Positions 13,356 through 24,881 of a stretch of DNA of 64,000 bases are shown here, in pieces. The stretch is from assembly GCA_947683625.1 (NCBI GenBank), contig CANTUR010000538.1, forward strand, positions 1,178,001 to 1,242,000. Reading direction: 5' to 3'. Source of the stretch: Mallotus nudiflorus (lineage: Eukaryota; Streptophyta; Magnoliopsida; Malpighiales; Euphorbiaceae). The position numbers were made by a program, and so were the translations under genes. Within the stretch, counting starts at the first letter, position 1; each line of letters starts with the position of its first letter. The notes under the pieces are model-generated. The model searched no databases, was not told where the DNA came from, and was given only the letters and a program-made list of their open reading frames with translations.

Positions 13356-13935
13356 GTCACTTCTATAGTACTGAGGTTTCAAGTATGTAAGCCTGACGTC
13401 CTTACACCGAGCATCTAAGCCTCGAGCATCTAAGTCCAGTGACTGAAGCTAGCACCCTCAAGTCACTTTTATAGTACTGAGGTTCTAAGCATGTAAGCCT
13501 CGCATCCTTACACTGAGCATCTAAGCGCAGTGACTGAAGCTGGCACCCTCAAGTTGCTTATATAGTACTAAGGTTCTGAGCATGTAAGCCTCGCGTCCTT
13601 GAATCGAGCATCTAAGCCTCAAGCATCTAACTCTAGTGACTAAAGCTGGCACCCTCAGGTCACTTCTATAGTACTGAGGTTTCAAGCATATAAGCCTTGC
13701 ATCCTTGCACTGAGCATCTAAGTTCAGTGGTTGAAACTAACTCCCTCAGGTCACTTCTATCGTACTAATTTTCTAAGCATGTAACCCTCGCATCCTTGCA
13801 CCAAGCATCTAAGCCTCGAGCATCTAAGTCTAGTTACTAAAGCTGGCATCCTCAGGTCGCTTCTATAGTATTGAGGTTCTGAACACGTAAGCCTCGCATC
13901 CTTGCACCAAGCATCAAACATCCAGGGATGACTGG
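13356..13935. repeat. higher-order tandem array in Tat-E 3' region (106/91-bp alternating units)
   Basis: Units start at 13356, 13462, 13553, 13659, 13750 and 13856, each with a 'GTCACTTCTATAGTACTGAG'-like head. Lengths alternate 106, 91, 106, 91, 106, then a cut last unit. Long units carry an extra internal CCTCGAGCATCTAAGT-like segment, which repeats the preceding GAGCATCTAAG motif. The true period is therefore a 197-bp dimer, present about three times. Tandem repeats in this part of Tat elements are a known source of satellite DNA. Confidence 0.9.
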
Positions 13936-14161
13936 TTAATCTATTGCATTCGATCTTATAGATTTAGCATGTCTTAAATGATGCCTCAACAACACGATGG
14001 TTTCAAGACTCAGAAACGAGCTTTATTTTCTTCTTGTGACTGAGGTTGGCCACCTCATCTCACCCTTCTATGTCACTGTGTAGTACCTAGCTACTTTCCA
14101 AATGGAAGCATAAGTGCTATATTCTAGTCAGACTCGATGGACATAATATCTAAATATACCC

Positions 14162-14171
14162 AAGGGGAGGA
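14162..14171 (+). other. polypurine tract of Tat-E
   Basis: AAGGGGAGGA, five bases before the 3' LTR start. Confidence 0.65.
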
Positions 14172-14175
14172 CTCT

Positions 14176-14581
14176 TAATACCGCTTATATATATTCCTGT
14201 TCAATTAAAGGGTTTTTACTTTCTGAATAGGGTTACTCGGACAGGGAAGGTGGCAGAATCCGTTCATGGAAATGACTCTACCTCGAAGAGCAATCCAAAG
14301 CAAAGAGGGAAAACTCTCCTATTGGGATTAGGATTCCTATCCCATAAGGAATCCTACTTTTTTTAGGTTTAAGCATCATTATAAATAGGACCACATACCT
14401 CTCATTCTAGATCGTCTTATTCTCTTACATTCTAATTGTTCCTTACTCTCTACACAAACTCTTTTTATCTTCTCTGACTTAGGCATCAAAGTGTTCGTGG
14501 GGACTCTCCCCACCTCTCACCTTGCCATATATTCATTGATTGCAAGGTCTTAAGCTCAAGAGTTTTGGAAATGAGTTATCA
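14176..14581 (+). repeat. 3' LTR of Tat-E
   Basis: Aligns with 4966-5357 and ends GAGTTATCA. Its first bases are TAATACC instead of TGATACC, and it holds a small extra segment near 14190-14200. The TATAAATAGG box is kept at about 14380. Confidence 0.85.
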
Positions 14582-15036
14582 TAGATGAATGCATTTAATG
14601 TCTTGAGCCTAGTTCATTCTTTCCCAACATCAAACCTTTAACAGTTAGTAGTTTTTTTTTAAGACACTTTAACACAATACATGGATTAAAAGGAATATAA
14701 AGGGAAGGGAAAGAAATAGGAGAGGAATAAGATTTTGTATTATTTATCAATTAAAAATTAATAGATGGAGAAGGAATTGAAGATGAATTATTCCCCCCCC
14801 CCCTCATTCTCCATTAAATTAATTTGGAGTGTAAAACCAAGTCAAATATTAAGTTAATAAAATTGATATATGTGGATACATGCATGTAACCATACCGATT
14901 ATTTTTTAGGCTAAGGAAAGAAAAAGGAGTTTTAATATAATCAAAATTAAAATTATAAAAGTCTTAACTAATAAATTAAATATTTAACACAGTAATAGAA
15001 TCTAATTAAAATGTAAGAGATGATACAAACAAGGGA
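14582..15036. other. spacer, no gene seen
   Basis: AT-rich, with a 12-13-base C run near 14793 and an A/G-rich stretch near 14690-14730. No ORF or repeat relation was recognised. Confidence 0.5.
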
Positions 15037-15427
15037 AAAATATTAACACCCCTTGAGATTTATCTAAACTAATTATTTTGTTCCTATTGTTTTAAAAGTC
15101 AATTAAATACCTTTTGCAATTTGATTTTATAAACTATTTGCCCCTTATGTTAGAACTGAGCACTAAAAACATTAATTTTTGCACCCAAAAGAATACTAAA
15201 ATTAGGCATTGAGTGCTTATATAGTTCACAAGATGTATAATGCATAATTCTATCAATTTAATTGACTTTTTGGGTGCTAAAATTGATGGTTTATAATGCA
15301 TAATGCTAACAAAAGGGGCAAATAGTTAACAAAATCAAATTTCATGGGATATTTAATTGACTTTTAAAACAACAGGAACTAAATAGTTAGTTTAGACAAA
15401 TTTTAGAGGGGTGTTAGTAATTTTCCT
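15037..15427. mobile_element. fold-back MITE (long terminal inverted repeats)
   Basis: The left arm (15037 to about 15205) and the right arm (about 15260-15427) are inverted copies of one another. For example, ACTAATTATTTTGTTCCTAT near 15070 pairs with the reverse complement of sequence near 15385, and GGGGCAAATAGTTAAC near 15315 pairs with ACTATTTGCCCC near 15136. Only about 50 bases are unpaired, so single-stranded DNA or RNA would form a long hairpin. No coding capacity. The ends read GGGAAAAATATTAACACCCC-like. I could not settle a target-site duplication, so the superfamily is open. Confidence 0.8.
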
Positions 15428-15436
15428 TATAAATAA

Positions 15437-15810
15437 AAGGAAAACGGTCCCAAATACCTTGAACTCTAGACTAGTTTTCTAAATTATCCTATCTTTTTAA
15501 ATGTGTCAATTTATATGGTCAATTATTCGAGTTTTTTCAATTTTATCCAACTTGGATTTGTCATGTGCAATTGCTTACATGGAAGGCTAACATGTTTAAT
15601 AAATTATATTGACTAGACCTAAATGAAATGATGGCATTTTTTTATGGAGAAAAGGAAAAAATAAGCAGCAAAACGGCCTTGTTTCATCAAATAGTAAAAA
15701 AGCCAACAAAAAAATGGTAGTGGGAATTAAAAAAGCTCAAAGCTTGTATTACTATTCTGAAATAAAAAAAATCATTATTCAAAAGCAAAATGAGATAAAA
15801 AAAAGTTAAA
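15437..15810. repeat. left TIR of MULE-M
   Basis: Inverted match to 24882-25258; clear shared stretches include GTTTCATCAAATAGTAAA and GGAGAAAAGGAAAAAATAA. Similarity ends soon after a poly-A-rich AGATAAAAAAAAGTT. Confidence 0.8.
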
Positions 15811-15899
15811 GCAAAATATAATGGATTGTTGATACTTGGAAGAAGATTCAACATGTGCAGTTGACTAACACTTTGATTCACTTGACTCATTTTCCTCAG

Positions 15900-16215
15900 T
15901 AGCCATATTACCAATTTCTAATTCTATTTCATTGTTTCCTATAGAGGCATTTTGAGCATTATCAACATGTTGTTCGTGTATGTCTCAACATATAGCTTTA
16001 AAAATTCATATTGTAATGCATCCTTCATCACTTTTACACATTGCTCTTTAGTTTTAATAAATTGATATATCATGCTAACCTTAAGAGGCATCTCCATTCA
16101 TCTGACTGTACATGCTACACCTAACATCTCACTATGCCCTAACTCTTTGATCATATGCTCTATATCTTCCAATGTTAGGGACTCAACATTACTCAAATTC
16201 TTAAGTTTTTGTTCA
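15900..16215 (-). pseudogene. possible MULE transposase N-terminal domain fragment
   Basis: Read leftwards, the minus strand gives LTLEDIEHMIKELGHSEMLG, a stop, then MIYQFIKTKEQCVKVMKDAL and LKLYVE. This spacing (an acidic helix with 'VKELGY'-like text, then a hydrophobic pattern ending in LYVE) recalls the N-terminal DNA-binding domain of plant Mutator-like transposases. The DDE core and zinc finger that should follow are absent; the left TIR begins instead. The rest was probably deleted. Identification is by pattern only. Confidence 0.4.
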
Positions 16216-17189
16216 TTGTATCTTGTAGGATTTGATTAAAAAAAACTCATCTATGATGTAGTTCAATAGGAATGCTATTGCAAAAAACACAAGAATTTTA
16301 AAAATCTAAATTATGTTTGTAATTTGCTATGAGCGTTATTTTTTTACAATAATAACACCTAATTTTGACAATAATAAAACATGATTTTAGCCATTTCACT
16401 TTCATTACTGACCATGCACATGCTAATCACTATTTAAATGCAATTTCTATGCAAATCCTTAATTTTCCTTACAGAAACCCTAGTAGAAAATGAACCCTAG
16501 TCCCACCCTTCATTTTCTAATTTGTACAACACAGTGCCATTATCAATATTAAATTTAGGGAATTACCCATTTTTTCATTTATGCATTTTTCTATCCATAT
16601 CATTCTTGTTTCTCTTAATAGGACCATACTCTACTTCTTGTTGTTGATAAATTTTATTGTGCATTTTGCATTTTGAATCTTCTTGTCCCTTTTATTAGCG
16701 CCAAATCATATATAGAATTAGGATTTATTTTAGCATTCATTTATTCATTTTAGGTAGCATTTAGTATAGACTAACATATAGAAACATATACTTTCATATT
16801 TTGTTTGGTCTTTTTTGAGGAAAGGAGATTTGAAGGTGTTTGGTGGTGATTTGGAGAAAAAAAGAGAAAAAACAAAGCAAAGAGAGCATATCAGGTCTTC
16901 TGTAGTAGTTGCGGACTAATGCATAAGCACAAGATGTTCAATTTAGGTAATAAATCTAGGGTGTGGTTCTATTGCAATCGTGGCATCTTCACAATCATGG
17001 GGTTCTAGTAAGCAAAGCCTTCTATAGGGAGCGCAGCTGATGCACAAGTGCTACCCCTTCAACAAAGGCCCTTCTATCCTAATAATGACCTTTTTGTTTC
17101 TAGCACAAGACATACTGAGGTGGATGGTTTTAAAGAGAAAATCCATAGGAGCTTAAAGGGCATTCTAGAAGGAGGTTATATAAGGATAA
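16216..17189. other. MULE-M interior, nothing recognised
   Basis: No supported gene. Short open stretches (for example 17048-17275) have no family resemblance that I recognise. Sequence is AT-rich until the Sire-C LTR begins at 17190. Confidence 0.4.
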
Positions 17190-18285
17190 TGTTGACTTTA
17201 GCAATAATTAATCTTGATTTTGATATTAACAAACTTAATTTTAAGCATTTTATATGTTTATTTAAGTGTGTATAAGTTAGGATTCAATTGGAAGTTAAAA
17301 TAAAAATATATAAAAGAAAATCCACTCAGGACAATAGTAATGAGCATAGTTATGACCGAGATCAAGTTCGAGACAAAATTGCTCAAAATATGCGAAATGA
17401 GCAATTAGACAGTGTTGATCTGAAGCTTGATCCTGACTAAGAGTGTGCCTAGGAATAGGTAGTCCTAATCGAGACAAATGGTCAGGACTGGGACTATCTT
17501 TTATAAACTTTCAATTTTTTGGCAAAACTAATCCCGAACTCAATCAAATCAAAACGGTTACAAATGGCTAGTTCTAAGGCATCCCAACTAGGACTAATGC
17601 AATCATGATAGGAATTAGTCTAATTTCAACTTAAAAATCCAAATTACATTGAAATGGACTTTAAATTTTTTAGAAATGAAATTATTTCTTCTAATAGCTA
17701 TAATTGTATTACTCAAGCATAAATATAAATTTTGAAGGTCATTTTAAAAGGTTAAGAAACTTATTTTCCATTATACACTCTTAAGAATTGAATTAAGCTC
17801 TGTAAACTTTCTTATTCATTTTTATATTTTGTATAACTCTTGTGAGAGTTTGTAAGTGCTAGAATAGAAATTTTTATTCTTCTATTTTCTATGTTTAATA
17901 AAATGGGAAGTGAGATTCTATTCTAAAGGAATTGGTTTAAGTATTTAGCCATTAAAACACTTAGGAAATTGGTTTTAGTGTGAGTCTTGAAAACACTTGC
18001 AAATTGGTTTTTGAGTGAGCCTTAAAACTCAATTTTTAAGGTTTGAGTTGAGCCTAAAACTCAAGTTGTAATTAATCTAGAGGAATAGATTGTGGTCTTT
18101 CAAAATCCTAACTTAGGAATAAGTTAGGTGGAGACATAGCATTATTAAGAATTCAAACTCCTTAAATCTTTGTATTCATTATTCTTCCTTTCTATTCTTT
18201 TTTAATTCTTATTTACTTCTTAACTTCATTTTTAATTTTCCCAAAATAGTCATTTGCCTTATTCACCCCCTCTAAGGTGCTTTCA
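17190..18285 (+). repeat. left (5') LTR of Sire-C
   Basis: Begins TGTTGACTTT, like the TGTTGACC start of the Sire-F LTR, and ends near CTCTAAGGTGCTTTCA. Its second half (about 17670-18285) aligns with 24045-24682. Similar text (ACTCTTGTGAGAGTTTG, CTAACTTAGGAATAAGTTAG) is also found in the Sire-F LTR on the other strand. Confidence 0.8.
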
Positions 18286-18298
18286 TTGGTATTAGATC
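18286..18298 (+). other. primer-binding site of Sire-C (decayed initiator-Met type)
   Basis: TTGGTATTAGATC directly follows the LTR; the intact site in Sire-F is TGGTATCAGAGC, complementary to the 3' end of initiator tRNA-Met. Confidence 0.7.
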
Positions 18299-18335
18299 CT
18301 GAATTTTAGGAACTTAATTACTGGAATACAAGATC

Positions 18336-20402
18336 ATGGGAAGTGAAATCCAAAACATCTCCTCACTAAGTCCATTTTTTTATGGAAGTGATTATCCACA
18401 TTGAAAATTCAAAATAGAACTCTATCTTGATAGTGATTCTATCAAATTGTGGGATGTCATTCTAGATGGTTAGGAACCTTCTAAAGCAAAAATTAATGAT
18501 ATAAAAGTGGTTATTAAAAGAAATTAATGGAACCAAACTCAAAAATATGAGAATCATAAAAATAAGAAGCTATAATCACATTACTCTCTTCCATGTCTAA
18601 AGAAGAAGGTGGCAAGGTTCAATATTGCCAATCCATAAAAGAATTGTGGGAGACACTTGAAAATCACTATGAAGGAAACATTCAAGTGAGAAGAAAGAAC
18701 GTTCAACTCCACATGTGTGAGTATGAAATCTTCAAGATGAAACCATAAGAATCAATTGCAAAAAAGACAAACTGCTTTAATGCTCTTTTAACCACCCTTA
18801 AGAAACTTGGTAAACATTTACTGAGGAAGAAGTAAAATATTAAGATTCTAAAAATCCTACTGAAGAAGGATTGAGGGTCTAGAGTTACTTTAATATAAGA
18901 AATAGAGGACCTTTGAACTCTCTTAATTGATGTGCTTATTGGAAGCTTCTAACACATGAGCTTACAATTAAGTGAAGAGGAGAAGAACAAGAAGAAAAGG
19001 AAAAGAAGAAGAACATAGAACTAAAAGCTTCATAAGATTATAGTGAAAATGAAAGTCTTAAAGATTCTAGTGATAAAGATTATAATGTTGCCATGCTTAC
19101 AAGAAATTTTAAGAAACTCTTGAAAAAGAAAAAATTCTTAAAAATAAAAGACTTTAACGAAAAGGATAAAGGAGAAAAATAAAAGAGAACTAAAAAAGTG
19201 ACTTGCTATGAATGTAAGAAACTAAGACACATTTAAAATGAGTGCCCTAAACTCATATTCAAGAATAAAGGAGCAAAGGATAAAAAGAAGGCCCTTCAAA
19301 TCTACTTGGGATGACTCCTCCAAATTTGAAGAGAATAAGGAAAAATAAGAAGTGGCCAATCTTTACTTAATGGTTTTTCAAAATAAAAAAGAGGTACCAT
19401 ATACTTCAAACTCTTCTTGTGATTATTAATGTAAGTATGATGAATATGATAATGACAATAATGTTGAGAGCTCTATTATGAGCAAAGTCTTACTTAAAGT
19501 AAAAGCTTACTTTCTAAGAAGAAGCATTATAAGCATTAGCTAACTAGCTTAACTAATGAATTCAAAAAATTTTAAAATGAATTTTCTAAACTTGTTAAAT
19601 CACATGATAAAATTGCTAAGATTTAAAATTTTTAAATTCCTTATAAGAGTAACTCAAGAAAGCAAATAATGAAAATCATAAATTTTCTAATGAGATATTA
19701 GAGTTAAAGAATTCCATTTCCAAATTCAAAAGAGGAAAAGAGAGTTTAGATAATTTACTTGACTCTTAAAACCTCCATGGTAATACTTATGGAATAGGAT
19801 ATGTAAATGGAATGTCTTCTTCCTTATCATCATCACATATTAATTTTGTTAAAGCATCACAAAATTCCACTCCTTCTACCTCTAAGCCTATTAAGACTCA
19901 AGCTTTTAAATCTAAGAGGTATCATGTGTCAAATAATAAAGGGAAGTCTCATATGACACAACCCTTATTGAGATAAAAAGGTAAGCTTCATGATAGGAAA
20001 GCACAACCCAAACATGCTTACATGTACACTAGATACAATACTCCTAAACATGCTACATAACACCATTCTCATAAACATATAGCATAAACCTATTAAAATA
20101 CACATTGTCATTGTTATTTTATGTCTCATATTATAACTCAAAAGAGTTATAGGAAGCACACACCACCACAACATAAAAGGCATGCTTCATATATTAGGAA
20201 TTCATATCCTCTTAGAAGAAATAGATTTGAAAATGTTCAATGTTCATATTGTATTATCAAAGGGCATACCAACAATGTGTATTTCTATAGAAGACTACAT
20301 TTGAATTTACTTCCTTTAGATTATCTTGAAACCAACCAACCTAGACCAATAAAAGTTTGGGTTCAAAAGAACACTTTAATTGTCTTATGTAAGTGTGCTT
20401 GA
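18336..20402 (+). pseudogene. Sire-C gag remnant
   Basis: Matches the Sire-F gag along its length. It starts MGSEIQNISSLSPFF and keeps a degenerate nucleocapsid knuckle near 19204-19245 (CYECKKLRHI, with the usual G-H replaced). It ends with the open piece 20121-20402, closing on KVWVQKNT and TGA. Tryptophan codons have become TGA or TAG at 18400 and 18470. The terminal TGA overlaps the start of pol by 10 bases in another frame. Confidence 0.8.
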
Positions 20403-23400
20403 AGCCCATAAGAATAAAAAGCAAATGGTATCTCAATAGTGGATGTTCAAGATATATGATAGGAGACAAGGAGCAATTCAATAAACTTAATGCTAAGGAC
20501 AGAGGACATGTTATATTCAAAGACAATGCCAAAGGAAGAAATGTAGGCATTAGAGAAATCGATAATCCTCAATCCTTATTTATACATATTATGTTGCTTG
20601 TTGATGGTCCTAAACACAATTTGATAAGTAAAAGTCAAGTATGTGACATGGGAAATAAGGTAACTTTTTACCCTAGAAATTGCTTTGTTAGTACTCTTGA
20701 TTAAAACAAAGTAATTTTTAGTAGTAAAAGAGTATACAATGTTTATGTTATTGATTTGAATAAGATTGATAACAAGGACATAAAATGCTTAATGACTATT
20801 TCCCATGAAATAAGGACATGACATAAAAGGTTAGGACATGCAAACTTTGAGCTTTTGAATGATCTTCGTAAATATGAACTTGAATTGGTTTACCTAAGCT
20901 TGAATTCTCCAAGGAAAAACCTTGTGATGCTTGTCAAAGGAAAAATAAACTAAGTCTTCATTTAAGCTCAAGAATGTAGTGTCAACCTCTAGGCCACTTG
21001 AACTTATACATATGGATTTGTTTGGACCAATTAAAGTTGCTAGTCTCCGTGGAATGCACTATGCCTATATATTAGTTGATGACTACTTTAGATACACTTG
21101 AGTGTATTTTCTTGCTCATAATAATGATTCTTTTAAAGCTTTTAAAAAAAGCTTTCAAAAAGAGTTCAAAAAGAAAAAGGTTTTTGTATTTCATTTATTA
21201 AAAGTGATCACAAAACCAAATTTGAAAATGAATTCTTTAAAATCTTTTGCAATGAAAATGGTATTTTAGATACGTTTTCCTCTCCTAAAACTCCTTAACA
21301 AAATGGGGTAGTTGAAGGAAAAATAGAACTTTTGTGGAAATGGCTAGAATAATGCTTCAAGAATATAATTTACCATTATATTTTTTGGTGAAAGCCATTA
21401 AAACATCTTACTACATTTCAAATAGAGTTTTTAAAAGACTAATTTTAAACAAAACATCTTATGAGCTTTAGAACAATAGAAAACCTAAAATCTCATATCT
21501 AAAAGTATTAAGATGCAAGTGCTTTATATTAAACACTAAGGATAATCTTGTAAAATTTGACTATAAAGCTGATGAACGATTTTTCCTAGGCTATTCTACT
21601 TCTAGTAAAGCATATAAAGTGTTTAATAAAAGAACTCAGTAGTTAAAGAGTCAATGCATGTTGTATTTAATGAATCAAGCTCACTTGATCCTAGAAAGGA
21701 TATGTGTAGTGTTGATGCTATTATAAGTGAACTTGTGGAAAAAAAAAAGACTCGAGAAGAAAATGCAAGCAAGCCTTTAGAATTTGAAGATCTTAGAAAG
21801 GAGGAAGATGAGGAGATGCCTCAACCTACCTTAAAGGATGATCATCCAAAGGATTGGTAATTTAAGAAAGTACATCCACAAGATCTCATCATTGGTGATA
21901 CTATAAAAGGGGTAACTACTTAGTCTCAACTTAAGTCAATTATTAATTTACCCTTCATTTTTTAAGTTGAACCCAAAATGTTGATGATGCTTTGAGTGAT
22001 GAATTTTGGGTCCTTGCTATGTAAAAAGAGTTAAATCAATTTCAGAAAAATAAAGTTTGGATGTTGGTTCCTAAACCAAAATATCATCCTACTATAGGTA
22101 CCAAATGGATGTTTGGAAATAAGATGAATGAATAAGGTGTCATAATTAGGAACAAACCTATACTTATTACTAAAGTTTGTAATCAAGAAGAAGGCATTCA
22201 TTATGATAAAACATTTGCCCCATTGCAAGGTTAGAAGCCATTAGAATGCTACTTGTATTTGCATCATTCATGGATTTTAAAATTTATCAAATGAATGTTA
22301 AAAGTGCATTCTTAAATGGATTTATTGAAGAGGAGGTATATATTAAGAAACCTCTAGGTTTTGAAAATTTTGGTTCTCTAAATCTTATTTTTAAATTGCT
22401 AAAAGCTTTGTATGGATTGAAATAAGTTGCAAGAGCTTAGTATGAAAGATTGAACAACTTCTTATTAGATAAAGGTTTCTCTAAAGGGAAAGTTGACACA
22501 ACTCTTTTCATAAAGAAATCCAAGTATGATTTATTAGTTGTTAAAATATATGTTGATGACATTATTTTTGGTGCTACTAACAATTGCTTGTGTGAGGAAT
22601 TCTCTAAATTAATGCAATGAGAATTTAAGATGTGTATGATGGGTGAACTCAAATTCTTTCTATGACTACAATCAAGCAATAAAAGGAGGGGATATTCACC
22701 AATCAAACCAAATATGCAATGGACATTCTCAAGAATTTTGGGATGGATGGACTTAAATCAAGCAGACTTTAATGAGTACAACTACCAAACTCAATAGAGA
22801 TGAGAATGGCAAACCAGTTAAAGAAAAACATTTTCGATGTATGATCGGATCCTTTCATTATTTAACTACTAGTAGACTCGATATTATATTTGCTACTTAC
22901 TTATGTGCTAGGTTTCAATCTAATCCTAAAGAATCTCATTTGAATGCTATTAAAAGAATTTTCAAATATCTTTTATTGAACAATGCATTTAGGATTTTAG
23001 TATCTTAGGAGCTCATTCTTTAACTTAATTAGTTATTCGGATGCATATTTTGTCGATAGCTTACTAGATAGAAAGAGCACTTCCAAAACTTGCCAATTTT
23101 TGGGAAAATGTTTAATTTATTAGTTTAGCAAAAAATAAGTTCCGATTATCTTGTCCATTACTGAAGTTGAATATATTCTAGTAAGTTTTTATTATTCATA
23201 GGTCTTGTGGCAAAAACAACAATTGTTGGACTATGACATTAAACTTGATCACATTCCAATCAAATGTGACAATACAAGTGCTATTAACATTAGCAAGAAT
23301 CCCATTCAACATTCTAGAACTAAGCATATAGACATTAGATATCATTTCTAGCATGATCATGTTCAAAATGGTGATATCTCTCTTGAATTTGTTAATACAA

Positions 23401-24015
23401 ATAATCAACTTGTAGATATCTTCACCAAACCTCTCCATAAAGAGAAACTGAACTTCTTTAAGCATGAACCATGGAAAATTGATGGTTTTGTTGAACAATG
23501 CATTTATAATTTTGGTATCCTAGGAGCTCATCCTTTAACTTAATTAGTTATTTGGATGCATATTTTTCCGGTAGCTTACTAGATAGAAAAAGCACTTCCG
23601 AAACTTGCCAATTTTTGAGAAAATGTTTAGTTTCTTAGTTTAGCAAAAAACAAGTTCGGTTATCTTGTCCATTATTGAAGTTGAATATATTTCAGTAAGT
23701 TTTTGTTATTCACAAGTCTTATGGCAAAAATAATAATTGTTGGACTATGACATTAAACTTGATCACATTCTAATCAAATGTGACAACACAAGTGCTATTA
23801 ACATTAGCAGAAATCCCATTCAACATTATAGGACTAAGCATATAGACATTAGACATCATTTCTAGCGTGATCATGTTCAAAATGGTGACATCTCTCTTGA
23901 ATTTGTTAATACAAATAATCAACTTGTAGATATTTTCACCAAACCTCTCAATAAAGAGAAACTAAACTTCATTAAGCATGAACTAGGGACGATTGATTGT
24001 TCTAGTTTGTCATAA
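20393..24015 (+). pseudogene. Sire-C pol remnant
   Basis: The open pieces 20393-20704, 21654-21860 and 22772-23008 lie within a continuous but broken pol. It shows the protease region (WYLNSGCSR, D to N at the active site), GAG-pre-integrase, integrase (TPxQNGVVE near 21292-21320 with Q to stop), RT with YVDD near 22548-22560 and RNase H to the SSLS end. Stops replace expected Q, W or R codons. The RNase H part is duplicated (22976-24005). No function is possible. Confidence 0.85.
22976..24005 (+). repeat. 515-bp tandem duplication within Sire-C pol
   Basis: Two copies start with TTGAACAATGCATTTA at 22976 and 23491. Both run through the RNase H C-terminal region to the GATTGAT end. The copies differ at scattered sites, so the duplication is not recent. 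A short duplication of about 45 bases also occurs at the start of the right LTR (about 24045-24125). Confidence 0.9.
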
Positions 24016-24044
24016 TTGATTATTTAATTGCTTATTTGATGTTT

Positions 24045-24682
24045 CAAATTATTACTTCCAATAGCTATAATTGAATTGTTAAAAATGAAATTATTACTTC
24101 CAGAAGCTATAATTGAATTGCTCAAGTGTAAATATAACCTCTGAAGATCATTTCAAAAGGTTAAGAAACATTTTTTTCATTATACACTCTCTGGCATTAA
24201 ATTAACGTCTCTAAATTTTCTTATTCATTTTTATATATTGTAGAACTCTTGTGAGTGTTTGTGAGTGTTAGAATAGAAATTTTTGTTCTTCTATTTTCTA
24301 GGTTTAAGAAAACGAGAAGTGACATTCTATTCTAGAGGGATTGGTTTTAAAACACTTGGGAAATTGGTTTTAGTGTGAGCCTTAAAAACACTTGTAAATT
24401 GGTTTTTGAGTGAGTCTTGAAAACTCAACTTGTAAGGTTTGAGTTGAGTCTAAAACTCAAGTTATAAAAAATCAATCTAGGGGAATAGATTGTTGTGATT
24501 CAAAATCCTAACTTAGGAATTAGTTAGGTAGAAATGTAGGATTATTAAGAATTCAAACTCCTTAAATCTTTATATTCATTGTTCTTCCTCTCTAGTCTTT
24601 TTCAATTCTTATTTACTTCTTAAATTCATTTTTAATTTTCTCTAAACCGTCATTTGCTTTATTCACTTCCTCTCTAATTCAT
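24045..24682 (+). repeat. right LTR of Sire-C, truncated at its U3 end
   Basis: Aligns with about 17670-18285. The first 480 or so bases of U3 are missing, and the end (CACTTCCTCTCTAATTCA) is diverged. Confidence 0.75.
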
Positions 24683-24881
24683 TTTTAGTTTGTTCATTAT
24701 TGCATTCAAATACAATTTGCAAACTCTAAACACATTGACCTAAACCTAACAGGTGCTTAGTCCCCTATTCTTATGGGAACGGTACTTTACTCACTTCTAT
24801 ATTATTTGTTGACCTATACACTTATAGTAGAGAGTTCAACACCTTTTGCTATTGGAATATTCTTCTAACTATTCAACAATT
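24683..24881. other. MULE-M interior between Sire-C and right TIR
   Basis: No gene seen. A stretch near 24750-24830 (TAGTCCCCTATTCTTATGGG, then GTTGACC) faintly recalls the end of some gypsy LTRs, but not firmly enough to call. Confidence 0.35.

Larger units (their letters stand above)
4966..14581 (+). mobile_element. Tat-E: Ty3/gypsy LTR retrotransposon of Tat type, decayed
   Basis: A 9.6-kb element with two recognisable LTRs, a primer-binding site at 5360, gag, then PR-RT-RNaseH-IN order (gypsy), a long 3' noncoding part with an antisense ORF remnant and a tandem array, and a polypurine tract before the 3' LTR. The 'TGGCGTTGTCTGTGGGAA' primer site, the antisense Transposase_28-like ORF and tandem repeats between pol and the 3' LTR are all known for the plant Tat lineage. 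The possible 5-bp target duplication is TATAT (4961-4965) and TAGAT (14582-14586), one mismatch. Dozens of stops show it is long dead. Confidence 0.88.
17190..24682 (+). mobile_element. Sire-C: old sirevirus-like copia, nested in MULE-M
   Basis: A decayed relative of Sire-F. It has a left LTR starting TGTTGAC, a primer site at 18286, gag with a zinc knuckle, pol in protease-IN-RT-RNaseH order and a truncated right LTR. The right LTR lacks the U3 end equivalent to about 17190-17670, and the polypurine tract is gone. Stops are abundant and mostly fit C-to-T or G-to-A change. It carries a private 515-bp tandem duplication in the RNase H region. No target duplication remains visible because the right end is damaged. 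Confidence 0.88.

Noticed and set aside
15028..15436. Target-site duplication for the fold-back MITE
   Set aside because: No 2- to 10-base match at the edges was convincing, so no superfamily was named.
24750..24840. Athila-like LTR end
   Set aside because: The resemblance is vague, with no primer site or partner LTR.
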